Origin: an uncultured Erysipelotrichaceae bacterium
GTDB taxonomy: Bacteria; Bacillota_I; Bacilli_A; Erysipelotrichales; Erysipelotrichaceae
Assembly (NCBI GenBank): GCA_902773425.1
Contig: CACYEP010000146.1
Coordinates: 1-33,860, forward strand
Reading direction: 5' to 3'
Length of the DNA: 33,860 nt
The notes beneath the pieces are model-generated. The model made no database searches, was not told the DNA's origin, and saw only the letters and a list, made by a program, of their open reading frames with translations. A program made the translations under genes and the position numbers. Below, in pieces: positions 7,656 to 14,960 of this stretch; positions within the stretch are counted from its first letter, which is position 1; every line of letters starts with the position of its first letter.

Positions 7656-9133
7656 TACAGCGTGACACCTCTCTTGAAGATCGCGATTTCCTTATACTCG
7701 TGGGTTTCGTTGTTGGTCTTACGGTCGCCGTTTACGTAATCCACAATCTGTTTGATAAAGAGATCCGCGGCTTCATCCATGGTGGTATCTTCCGTCAGGA
7801 TACCCGCGTTGAAGTCGATCCAATGAGGTTTCTTGTTGTAGATGTCGGAGTTGGTGGAGACCTTGCAGGTCGGAATGAATCCGCCGAACGGTGTTCCTCT
7901 TCCGGTTGTAAACAATACCATCTGGCTTCCGGCTGCGCCAAGTACCGTAGTGGATACCAAGTCGTTTCCCGGGCCGTATAACAGGTTCAATCCCGGAACG
8001 GTGCGCTTTTCGCCGTATTGGATCGTACCGTCAATAATCGCGGTGCCGCCTTTTTGGATACAGCCGCAGGACTTATCTTCCAGAGTCGTAATACCGCCGG
8101 CCTTGTTGCCCGGAGACGGATTTTCATAGACAACCTGATGGTTATCGATGAAATACTGTTTGTAGTCATCGATCAGTTTCACGATTTGGTTGAAGACATC
8201 TTCGTTTCTTGCACGGTTCATCAATAAGTGTTCCGCGCCGAACATTTCCGGAACTTCCGTCAGGATGATGTTTCCGCCGTAGGATAATACACGGTCGGAG
8301 AATCTTCCCAGAAGCGGATTCGCAGTGATTCCGCTTAAGCCGTCCGAACCGCCGCACTTCAGACCGAAGGTTAAATCGGACCATTCGACCGGTTCGCGGC
8401 GATCATTCTTCATGTTCGCGTAGAGTTCTTCCAGCGCCTTGCCGGCTTCTTCGACTTCATCATCGACTTCCTGGCAATTGAAATAGCGGATGCGGTCTTT
8501 ATCGAAGTTTGTCAATCCTTCATAGAAGGTGTGCAGCTGGTTGTTTTCGCAGCCGAGTCCCAATAACAGCACACCGCCGGCATTCGGATGGGTTACGATA
8601 TCGCGTAAGATCGCAACGGTTGCGTTATGGTCATCTCCCATCTGCGAACAGCCGTAGGGATGTTCGAAGGTGAAGATGCCGTCGATGTCCGAAAGATCGT
8701 GGGAATCACGGAAATTGCGGACAATGCGCTTAGCGAGGGAATTAATGCAGCCGACGGTCACAATGACCCATAATTCGTTGCGGATGCCGACCGTACCGTT
8801 TTTCCGGCGGAAACCGGTCAGTTTGTACGGGGATTCGCAATGAACGTCATTCTGCGGCACCGGGTTGTAGTGATATTCCAGAATACCCTCGAGGTTGGTG
8901 CGCATGTTGTGGGAGTGTACATGTTCTCCCGCTTGAATCTCTGCGGTAGCGCGGCCGATGATCTGGCCGTATTTAATGATGTGTTCACCCTCATGGATGG
9001 TGCGTAACGCAATCTTGTGACCCTTTGGGATATCGCGGTCCAGAACAAGGTTTTCCGCCGCATCGCCCGCATGCAGGTCATGAAGTGCTACACAGACATT
9101 GTCATTCGGATGAATGTGGATGGTGTTTCTCAT
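7655..9133 (-). CDS. uxaA: Altronate dehydratase
   Basis: UxaA dehydrates D-altronate to 2-keto-3-deoxy-D-gluconate in galacturonate breakdown; the family is iron-dependent. The 492-residue length is typical. The N-terminal ~75 residues form a SAF-like domain rich in His (IHIHPNDNV, GEHVHSHNM). The dehydratase part starts with GFRRKNGTVGIRN and has the conserved cysteine-containing blocks HPYGCSQMGDD, GLGCENNQ and FGLKCGGSDG. The ATG overlaps the uxaB stop by four bases (ATGA), so the two are co-translated. Galactarate dehydratase (GarD) is the nearest alternative, but the uxaB partner decides for altronate. Confidence 0.95.
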   Translation of the reverse strand: MRNTIHIHPNDNVCVALHDLHAGDAAENLVLDRDIPKGHKIALRTIHEGEHIIKYGQIIGRATAEIQAGEHVHSHNMRTNLEGILEYHYNPVPQNDVHCESPYKLTGFRRKNGTVGIRNELWVIVTVGCINSLAKRIVRNFRDSHDLSDIDGIFTFEHPYGCSQMGDDHNATVAILRDIVTHPNAGGVLLLGLGCENNQLHTFYEGLTNFDKDRIRYFNCQEVDDEVEEAGKALEELYANMKNDRREPVEWSDLTFGLKCGGSDGLSGITANPLLGRFSDRVLSYGGNIILTEVPEMFGAEHLLMNRARNEDVFNQIVKLIDDYKQYFIDNHQVVYENPSPGNKAGGITTLEDKSCGCIQKGGTAIIDGTIQYGEKRTVPGLNLLYGPGNDLVSTTVLGAAGSQMVLFTTGRGTPFGGFIPTCKVSTNSDIYNKKPHWIDFNAGILTEDTTMDEAADLFIKQIVDYVNGDRKTNNETHEYKEIAIFKRGVTL

Positions 9134-10569
9134 AAGCCGAACTCTTTGGCTAAAGCTTCTCTGACACCGTTCTTACGGAGTTCTTTGAACGATTCGGTGA
9201 CGAACGCTTTTGCGCCTTTCATGGAATCGAAATCATATTCCCAATGCGGTAAAGACATAACATGTTCTACGATTTCCTCATCGGAATGGGTGCCGTCATA
9301 GAGGTTCGCCCACATTTCGAGGAATTCCGGATCATCCTTGACTAAGGAGGAACCGTCTTCGGCCTTTAAGGAATACATGTTGAATAAGCACGCTAAGGAG
9401 AATAACGCATGTTTCGGCAGTTCGCCGGTCTTTGCGTAAATCGCGGTTGCGGACGGAAGGATACGGGTCTTGTACTTGGTCATGGAGTTTAACGAAATCG
9501 TCAGTAATTCATGACGGATCGTCGGGTTCATGAAACGTTCGAAGACATCGTTGGTGAACGATTCGCATTCTTTCTCGGTCAGCTTGATGGTCGGCCATAC
9601 TTCGTTCTTCATGAAGTCGTTCAGGTAGGTGCGGCAGGTTTCATCGTTCATCATTTCGGAAACGAGTTCCTTGCCCATCTGATACGCAATCGGAACCATG
9701 CAGGTATGCGCGCCGTTTAAGATCTTGACTTTGCGTTCCTTATACGGTTTTACGTTATCGGTTAAGATGATGTTCAGTCCCGCTTTGTCTACCGGGAAGA
9801 CATCCTTCAGGCTGAAGTCGCCTTCGACAACCCACAGGTGGAAGATTTCGCCCTTGACCATGTTGTTGTCCACGTAGCCGAGTTCTTCGCGCAGCTTGTC
9901 AACCTGATCGCGCGGATAACCCGGAACGATACGGTCAACCAATGTGTTGTAATACTTGTTGGCGGTGGTTAACCAGTTGATGAAGTCTTCATCGAAGCCT
10001 TTGTCGCGGGACAATTTCACGAGGCAGTTCTTCAATTCATCGCCGTTGTTGTCGATCAATTCGCATGCGATGATGTAAAGTCCGGCTTCCTTCGCGCCGT
10101 GGAAATAGTCATAACGTGCTTTCAGTAACGCGAGTAATTTGCCCGGATAGGTCTTCGGGGTGTGTTCGAAATCCAGATCGGTCGGATCGTACGCGATGCC
10201 GGCTTCGGTCGTGTTGGAAATCGTAATCTTCAGATCTTCGCTCTTCGCGTAAGACAGGTAATGTTCGTATTCGGTATACGGGTTGATGAAGTCTTCGAGA
10301 ACGTCGATCACTTCGCGGTGACGGATGACTTCTCCGTTCTGTACACCTTCCAGAAGAAGTGTGTAGAGTCCGTTCTGCGCTTCGAGGTCTTTGACTCTTC
10401 CGAAGGCTAACGGCTGAACGACTGCGACACCGCCGTTGAAATCGGTTTTGTTGTCGATGGTCTGGATGAACCAGTCAATGAATGCACGTAAGAAGTTTCC
10501 TTCTCCGAACTGCATGATCTTGACGGGGCGGTGAGTTTTCTTCACCAATGCTTCATTTAATGTTTCCAT
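9130..10569 (-). CDS. uxaB: Tagaturonate reductase (altronate oxidoreductase)
   Basis: A 479-residue member of the polyol-specific long-chain (mannitol) dehydrogenase family that reduces D-tagaturonate with NADH to D-altronate. The N-terminal block KIMQFGEGNFLRAFIDWF is the family's nucleotide-binding start. KVKILNGAHTCMVP, about residues 284-297, carries the Lys-Asn-His set expected at the active site. A fructuronate reductase (UxuB) would be the alternative; the immediate coupling to uxaA favours UxaB. AGGAGATCC stands seven bases before the ATG. It is the first gene of a minus-strand unit with its own promoter candidate upstream. The uronate isomerase that makes its substrate is not in the window. 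Confidence 0.93.
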   Translation of the reverse strand: METLNEALVKKTHRPVKIMQFGEGNFLRAFIDWFIQTIDNKTDFNGGVAVVQPLAFGRVKDLEAQNGLYTLLLEGVQNGEVIRHREVIDVLEDFINPYTEYEHYLSYAKSEDLKITISNTTEAGIAYDPTDLDFEHTPKTYPGKLLALLKARYDYFHGAKEAGLYIIACELIDNNGDELKNCLVKLSRDKGFDEDFINWLTTANKYYNTLVDRIVPGYPRDQVDKLREELGYVDNNMVKGEIFHLWVVEGDFSLKDVFPVDKAGLNIILTDNVKPYKERKVKILNGAHTCMVPIAYQMGKELVSEMMNDETCRTYLNDFMKNEVWPTIKLTEKECESFTNDVFERFMNPTIRHELLTISLNSMTKYKTRILPSATAIYAKTGELPKHALFSLACLFNMYSLKAEDGSSLVKDDPEFLEMWANLYDGTHSDEEIVEHVMSLPHWEYDFDSMKGAKAFVTESFKELRKNGVREALAKEFGL

Positions 10570-10618
10570 TTAGGATCTCCTTTATTTGCAACATGATTTT
10601 ACCACGTGTTTCCTTAAT

Positions 10619-10646
10619 CTTATAGAAAAACAATTCGAAAAGACAA
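10619..10646 (-). promoter_or_regulatory. Candidate promoter of uxaBA
   Basis: Reading the minus strand, TTGTCT (10646-10641) and TATAAG (10624-10619) are spaced by 16 bases, and the uxaB ATG lies about 50 bases downstream. The -35 touches the T-tract of the upstream terminator. A second -10-like TAAAAT lies nearer the gene without a good -35. Confidence 0.45.
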
Positions 10647-10672
10647 AAAAACGGAAGACATGTCGTCTTCCG
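10645..10672 (-). terminator. Intrinsic terminator of the transaldolase/alcohol dehydrogenase unit
   Basis: On the minus strand CGGAAGAC (10672-10665) pairs with GTCTTCCG (10659-10652) around a GACAT loop, followed by seven T. It lies ten bases after the stop codon of the dehydrogenase gene and separates it from uxaBA. Confidence 0.88.
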
Positions 10673-10681
10673 TATCCGGAA

Positions 10682-11836
10682 TTAACGGTAAATCTTTTTG
10701 TAAAGCGCGATCATGTCTTCTTCCGTGACGTTTTTGATCGTGTTGGAAGGGGATCCGCTGAGGTAGGCATCGTGCGCCATTTTTTCGATGGAGGCGAAGT
10801 AGGTTTCTTTGTCGATTCCAAGTTCGCTCATTGTCGGAACATTCAGGCGGTGAAGAAGTCCCGAAAGCTGTTCAAGGAAAGCGTGCGCTGCCTTGACATC
10901 ATTGTCTTCATTTCCCGCGAATCCCAGGGATCTTGCGATTTGCGCGAATTTGTCATAGGCGCCGTCCACGGCGAAATTCATGCATTCTTCCAATAAGATC
11001 GCGTTGGATAAACCGTGCGGCACATGGAACAATGCGCCGATCGGACGGGACATGCCGTGTACGATCGTTACGGACGCATTGGTGAAGGCCAAACCTGCCT
11101 CGGTGGCAGCCAGGCTCATCTGGATACGTGCCTGTTCGTTGGACGGATCGTTGTAACAGGTCTCGAGATTTCCGAAGATCCGCTTGATTGCGGAAAGAGA
11201 GAATGTCTCGGATAACGGCTGGGCCTTGCGGGATGTGTAGGATTCCACAGCGTGGCAAAGGGCATCAATGCCGGTGTGCGAGGTAACGCTTTTGGGAGCG
11301 GTCATCGTGAATTTCGGGTCGACAACAGCCATGGCCGGAATTAAGCAGGCACCCGTCAGTAACATCTTCACTTTCGTAGAGGTGTCATTGATGATCGTGA
11401 ACTTGGTGACTTCCGAACCGGTTCCCGCGGTTGTCGGGATGGCGACCAGCCCGGGCATTTTTACGTCGATCAGTTTTCCCATGTAGGAAGCGATCGGGCA
11501 ATCGGACACCGACATCATACCGATGGCTTTGGCGCTGTCGATCGGAGATCCGCCGCCTAACGCGATCAGGAAATCGCATCCGTTGTCTTTGTAAGCCTTA
11601 AGGCCGTCCATGATCATGAGGTCGTTCGGTTCGGAATTGATGCCGTCATAGATGACATAATCGATGTTGTTTTTACGGCATGCGTCTTCCAGGACTGCGG
11701 CATTTCCAAGTTTGACCATCATGGAATCCGTGACGATCAAAGCCTTTTTGCCGAAGGAAGAGAACTTCTTCGCGGCATTTTCCAGCGCGCCGGAACCGGA
11801 GATGATTTCACGCGGAGCCAGGAATGAGTAGGCCAT
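10682..11836 (-). CDS. Iron-containing alcohol dehydrogenase
   Basis: A 384-residue group III (iron-type) alcohol dehydrogenase. GGGSPID (94-100) binds NAD(P)H. The metal ligands are visible as Asp191, His195, His260 and His274 in GIDALCHAVESY, TIVHGMSRP and FHVPHG. The family includes lactaldehyde reductase (FucO), 1,3-propanediol and butanol dehydrogenases, so it reduces a small aldehyde or oxidises a short diol. It begins one base after the transaldolase-like stop, so the two are surely co-transcribed. An attractive inference is that it reduces the aldehyde released or used by that aldolase. Exact substrate unknown. Confidence 0.9.
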   Translation of the reverse strand: MAYSFLAPREIISGSGALENAAKKFSSFGKKALIVTDSMMVKLGNAAVLEDACRKNNIDYVIYDGINSEPNDLMIMDGLKAYKDNGCDFLIALGGGSPIDSAKAIGMMSVSDCPIASYMGKLIDVKMPGLVAIPTTAGTGSEVTKFTIINDTSTKVKMLLTGACLIPAMAVVDPKFTMTAPKSVTSHTGIDALCHAVESYTSRKAQPLSETFSLSAIKRIFGNLETCYNDPSNEQARIQMSLAATEAGLAFTNASVTIVHGMSRPIGALFHVPHGLSNAILLEECMNFAVDGAYDKFAQIARSLGFAGNEDNDVKAAHAFLEQLSGLLHRLNVPTMSELGIDKETYFASIEKMAHDAYLSGSPSNTIKNVTEEDMIALYKKIYR

Positions 11837-11837
11837 G

Positions 11838-12893
11838 TTATTTCACCATGTACTTTCTGATCAGCTGGACTAAGGAATCATAACCGCTTAAGAACTGGTT
11901 GATGGTTGCCAAGAAGGCGCCGTAGTGTTCGAACTCTTCCGGCTGCAGTCCCTTCGGGAAGTATGCCTTACGGAATTCTTCGAGAGTTAACAGTTCGTTC
12001 AGGAGCTTTTCGTCAACCGGCGTATCCATGTTGTTTTTGACTTCGACATCCGCCGCGTTGTACTTTCTTTGCCACTTGTAAGGAATGGTTAAGATGAGGT
12101 CGCCGCCGATGAATTCTTCGAAATGGTTCATGCAGCGGAAAGCCGCAACCAGCAGTTTCGTACGGAAACCGCGTTCCTTGTAGATTCTGTAGGCATTTTT
12201 GACGACCGCGACGCCTGCCATGTCATACGCTTCGGAATGTAACAGGGTATCGGTGGATCCGTAATGCGCCTTCAGATAATCGTCGGTGCGTCCTGCCATG
12301 ATCGTGCATACCGGATGCATCCATTCGGTGGATAAGCCTTCCGCTTCGCGTCTTGCCAAGCCGCGTTCAACCGCTTCTGCAACCGCAACTGCCTGTGCGC
12401 AGGTGAAGGAAACCGTCGCGTTGATTGAGATGCCTCTGTAAGTAAGTTCTTCCATGGCTTCGACGCCTGCCTTGGATGCCGGAAGCTTGATCTGGCTGTT
12501 TTCGGTGACGGCCGCGAGTTCAACCGCGTGCGCGATCATCTTTTCTTTGTTGTTGTAGAATTTCGCGTTGGTCTGGAAGGAGATGCGTCCTTTCTGGCCT
12601 TTGGTTTCGTAGTACATCGGCTGTAATAATTTGGAAGCTTTGAGTCCGAGAGCCTTGATGACTTCCCAGGCGATTTCGTCTTCCGAGTAGGACGGATGGT
12701 CTTTGATCAGCTGTTCGATGGTCGGCTCCCAGTCTTTCAGTTCATTCTTCAGAACATTTCCGACGATGACAGGGTTGGTGGTCGCTCCGGAAGCTCCGTT
12801 TTCCATCGCGTAGGAGAGTTCCATGCACGAGCAGGAGTCGTTCCAGACTTCGGTAGCGGGGAATTTTTGTACAGTTTCGAGTAATTTGTTCAT
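11838..12893 (-). CDS. Transaldolase-family protein
   Basis: A 351-residue TIM-barrel protein of the class I aldolase/transaldolase type. GATTNPVIV (36-44) corresponds to the family's G-x-TTNP block. QIKLPASKAG (135-144) holds Lys136, the probable Schiff-base lysine. SINATVSFT (156-164) and an AYRIYKERGFRTKLLVAAFR stretch near 234-253 match later strands. It is longer than fructose-6-phosphate aldolases (~220) and near the size of classical transaldolases, but its sequence reads as a separate branch. It is divergently transcribed from deoR, leads a two-gene unit with an alcohol dehydrogenase and has AGGAAAGGA upstream. It may be a C3-transferring or dihydroxyacetone/hydroxyacetone-type aldolase; I cannot decide. 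Confidence 0.82.
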   Translation of the reverse strand: MNKLLETVQKFPATEVWNDSCSCMELSYAMENGASGATTNPVIVGNVLKNELKDWEPTIEQLIKDHPSYSEDEIAWEVIKALGLKASKLLQPMYYETKGQKGRISFQTNAKFYNNKEKMIAHAVELAAVTENSQIKLPASKAGVEAMEELTYRGISINATVSFTCAQAVAVAEAVERGLARREAEGLSTEWMHPVCTIMAGRTDDYLKAHYGSTDTLLHSEAYDMAGVAVVKNAYRIYKERGFRTKLLVAAFRCMNHFEEFIGGDLILTIPYKWQRKYNAADVEVKNNMDTPVDEKLLNELLTLEEFRKAYFPKGLQPEEFEHYGAFLATINQFLSGYDSLVQLIRKYMVK

Positions 12894-12926
12894 GATTTAT
12901 CGTTCCTTTCCTCTCATTTGTGAGTT

Positions 12927-12955
12927 TTGATGAATTTCTGCGTAAGATTTGATAA
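12927..12955 (+). promoter_or_regulatory. Candidate deoR promoter
   Basis: TTGATG (12927-12932) and TGATAA (12950-12955) are separated by 17 bases, 34 bases before the regulator's ATG. The -10 lies inside ATTTGATAAAATTGA (12947-12961), which recurs at 13805-13819 with one mismatch, so autoregulation is plausible. On the other strand TTGCTG and TATCAA with a 16-base spacer could serve the divergent transaldolase unit. Confidence 0.5.
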
Positions 12956-12988
12956 AATTGAGTTGTTAATCAGCAATGAGGTGATCAT

Positions 12989-13741
12989 ATGAAATATAAC
13001 CGTGTTCAGGAAATACGTCAGTATGTAGAGTCCCGTCACTCGGTGAGCAACGAGGAGCTCTTAAAAGAATTTGATATATCCATCCAGACGCTTCGCCGTG
13101 ATTTGAAGGGCTTGGAAGAGGAAGGATACATCACCAAGGTCTACGGAGGCGTTGTATACAACGAACCGACGACCAAGGCGGAAGTGGATGCGTTAGAGAA
13201 ACGCGAGGCTTCCAATGCCGAAGAGAAGGATTACATCGGCAAGCTCGCCGCAAGTTTCGTGGAAGATAACGATGTCATCTTCATCGACTCGGGAACAACC
13301 GCATACCGGATGCTGAAGTATCTCGGGCATGTGAAGAACGTCACTGTCATTTCCCATTGCCTGGACGTGATGCTGGAATGCCGGAAGATGAAGAACCTGA
13401 CCGCGATCTGCGCAGGCGGATCTTTGCATCCGGAAACCGGCACATTCCTGGTGGATACCAGTTTTTATCCTTACAACTACAACAAGTGTTTTATCTCCGC
13501 AGTCGGGATTTCCACCGTGCGCGGAATGACGAACACGTATCTGCAGGAAGGATTTATGAAACATCATGTCATCGCGCACAGCCATAAGGTGTTCGTGGTG
13601 GCCGATCATACGAAGTTCGATGTCATTGCGTTCAATCACTTCGCGGATTTCTCGGAAGTCCAGGTGATGATCACCGATAAGGAGCCTCCGAAAAAGTACG
13701 AGAAGATTTTGGAAAGCAATCAGATCAAAATCGTATACTGA
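12989..13741 (+). CDS. DeoR-family transcriptional regulator
   Basis: The 250-residue protein has the DeoR layout. The N-terminal winged helix contains EELLKEFDISIQTLRRDLKGLEEEGYITKVYGGV, split here as EELLKEFDIS, IQTLRRDLKGLEE and GYITKVYGGV. The C-terminal sugar-phosphate-sensing domain contains VIFIDSGTTAYRML (about 91-104), an AGG-x-L block (ICAGGSLHPETG), and ADHTKFD near the end. Such proteins usually repress nearby sugar operons and release DNA on binding a phosphorylated sugar. It lies between the divergent transaldolase unit and the PTS operon, so it probably controls one or both. GAGGTGATC precedes the ATG. The shared TTGATAA-containing sequences at its own and the PTS promoter are candidate operators. 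Confidence 0.92.
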   Translation: MKYNRVQEIRQYVESRHSVSNEELLKEFDISIQTLRRDLKGLEEEGYITKVYGGVVYNEPTTKAEVDALEKREASNAEEKDYIGKLAASFVEDNDVIFIDSGTTAYRMLKYLGHVKNVTVISHCLDVMLECRKMKNLTAICAGGSLHPETGTFLVDTSFYPYNYNKCFISAVGISTVRGMTNTYLQEGFMKHHVIAHSHKVFVVADHTKFDVIAFNHFADFSEVQVMITDKEPPKKYEKILESNQIKIVY

Positions 13742-13752
13742 TGTTCCGGTTC

Positions 13753-13779
13753 CGTCTAAATAGTAGACGCGCACGTGCG
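13753..13779. repeat. Adjacent inverted repeats behind deoR
   Basis: CGTCTA-AATAG-TAGACG (13753-13769) is a 6-bp stem, directly followed by the perfect 10-bp palindrome CGCACGTGCG (13770-13779). No T-tract follows, so this is not a standard terminator. A protein-binding site is possible. Confidence 0.45.
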
Positions 13780-13795
13780 GATTGTCAATAAAAAA

Positions 13796-13822
13796 TTGAT
13801 AATAATTTGATAATATTGATAA
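13796..13822 (+). promoter_or_regulatory. Triple TTGATAA repeat, candidate DeoR operator
   Basis: TTGATAA occurs at 13796, 13807 and 13816. The central unit, ATTTGATAATATTGA (13805-13819), differs by one base from ATTTGATAAAATTGA at the deoR -10. The cluster sits about 30-55 bases upstream of the putative PTS -35 box. The region is A+T rich, so chance repeats cannot be excluded. Confidence 0.45.
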
Positions 13823-13850
13823 ATTGTTGAGCAAATTTGCGAAAAGAAAA

Positions 13851-13879
13851 TATACAACCTGAAAAAGTTGTGCTATAGT
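13851..13879 (+). promoter_or_regulatory. Candidate promoter of the PTS operon
   Basis: TATACA (13851-13856), a 17-base spacer and TATAGT (13874-13879). The TGC just before TATAGT makes an extended -10 element, which tolerates a weak -35. Start would be near 13886, ahead of the TGGAGGG ribosome site of the EIIA gene. Confidence 0.6.
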
Positions 13880-13909
13880 ACAGAATGTAATTTGTCTGGA
13901 GGGTAAAAT

Positions 13910-14443
13910 ATGACATTACTGGATATCCTGAATCCGAACATTATCGACCTTGAAGTAGAAGGCACGACCAAAGACGAAGTTCTCCATCATATGGCAAACG
14001 ATCTGTATAACGAGGGCTATATCAGCGATGTGGAACAGTTTGTGAAAGACATCTATGAACGTGAGGCGGAAGGCCCTACCGGAATGGGCAGCCAGATCTC
14101 CATTCCGCACGGAAAGAGCCAGGCAGTCAAGAAAATCGGCATTGCCATCGGCAGAACCCTGCATCCGATCCGCTGGGAATCCAGCATGACCGATGACGGC
14201 TTCCAGGACACCCGTCTGATCTTCTTATTCTGCGTAAGCGCGGACAATGAATTCGCGAGAAACCATATGCTTCTTTTGAGCGAACTGGCCGGCAAGCTCG
14301 GAAATGACGCACGCGTCGCGAAGCTTGCGGAAGCGGAAACAAAGGAAGAAATTGTACGCTTAATTCTCTGTGACGACAGTGAATTGGAAGGCGTAAAACC
14401 GCTTCAGGAAGAAGAAATCGTAGATCTGGATATTGATTTATAA
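13910..14443 (+). CDS. PTS fructose-type EIIA component
   Basis: A 177-residue EIIA of the fructose/mannitol/Ntr type. It takes phosphate from HPr at His67, seen in ISIPHGKS (63-70), and passes it to the EIIB encoded next. The family domain takes up about residues 1-150. The remaining tail ends EEEIVDLDIDL (167-177), nearly identical to the end of the EIIC of the same operon although the codons differ. TGGAGGG eight bases before the ATG supports the start. A 140-base gap with a weak terminator and a cre-overlapped second promoter separates it from EIIB, so EIIA and EIIBC levels can be set apart. Confidence 0.92.
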   Translation: MTLLDILNPNIIDLEVEGTTKDEVLHHMANDLYNEGYISDVEQFVKDIYEREAEGPTGMGSQISIPHGKSQAVKKIGIAIGRTLHPIRWESSMTDDGFQDTRLIFLFCVSADNEFARNHMLLLSELAGKLGNDARVAKLAEAETKEEIVRLILCDDSELEGVKPLQEEEIVDLDIDL

Positions 14444-14463
14444 TCAAAACATGATCAAAACTT

Positions 14464-14483
14464 GGTCACGGCGGTGATTTTTT
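14464..14483 (+). terminator. Weak hairpin terminator between EIIA and EIIB
   Basis: GGTCAC (14464-14469) pairs with GTGATT (14474-14479), with two G-U pairs around a GGCG loop, followed by four T. The stem is short, so partial read-through is expected. Confidence 0.4.
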
Positions 14484-14517
14484 GCAGAGCAAACCGCAGA
14501 AATATTGTGACTCGCAA

Positions 14518-14546
14518 TTGTGTAAGCGGTTTCCCTGTGATAAATT
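14518..14546 (+). promoter_or_regulatory. Internal promoter with cre-like CcpA box before EIIB
   Basis: TTGTGT (14518-14523) and TAAATT (14541-14546) have the ideal 17-base spacing. TGTAAGCGGTTTCC (14521-14534) matches the cre consensus TGWNANCGNTNWCA at every position but the last and covers the -35 and half the spacer. CcpA binding there would block RNA polymerase, giving glucose repression of EIIB, EIIC and the aldolase. Confidence 0.6.
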
Positions 14547-14583
14547 ATCGGTGATATATAGATGATAAGGAGGTACTCTCTAT

Positions 14584-14901
14584 ATGAAGATTTTAGCAGT
14601 TACAGCATGCACGGCAGGAATTGCTCACACCTATCTCGTGGCAGAAAAACTTCAGAAAGCCGCCGAAGAATTAGGCCATGAAATCAAGGTGGAAACCCAG
14701 GGTTCCGCAGGTATCGAAAACGAAATCACCGAAGCGGATGTCGCTCAGGCAGACGTTGTGATTTACGCACATGATATCGCGATCCGCGGCGCTTCCCGCT
14801 TCGCAGGCAAAAAAGTTGTCGATGTTCCGATTTCCCTGGCAATGAAGCAGCCGAAGAGCTTGCTCGCTACCATCGAAAAGAAACTCGCAGCAAAGAAATA
14901 G
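14584..14901 (+). CDS. PTS fructose-type EIIB component
   Basis: A 105-residue EIIB of the fructose family. The phosphorylated residue is Cys9 in AVTACTAGIAHTYL, the hallmark loop of this family; the rest is a compact alpha/beta domain ending in lysine-rich LAAKK. It transfers phosphate from EIIA to the incoming sugar bound by EIIC. Length is normal for a free-standing EIIB. AAGGAGGT eight to nine bases before the ATG is a near-perfect ribosome site. The EIIC gene follows after 59 bases. Confidence 0.93.
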   Translation: MKILAVTACTAGIAHTYLVAEKLQKAAEELGHEIKVETQGSAGIENEITEADVAQADVVIYAHDIAIRGASRFAGKKVVDVPISLAMKQPKSLLATIEKKLAAKK

Positions 14902-14960
14902 CAGAAGAAGAACTGCTTTAACAAATTGAAAAGCAAAACATATTAAAGGGGAGAATTCTA

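Noticed and set aside
13770-13779. Terminator of deoR at CGCACGTGCG
   Set aside because: No T-tract follows the palindrome or the neighbouring hairpin.
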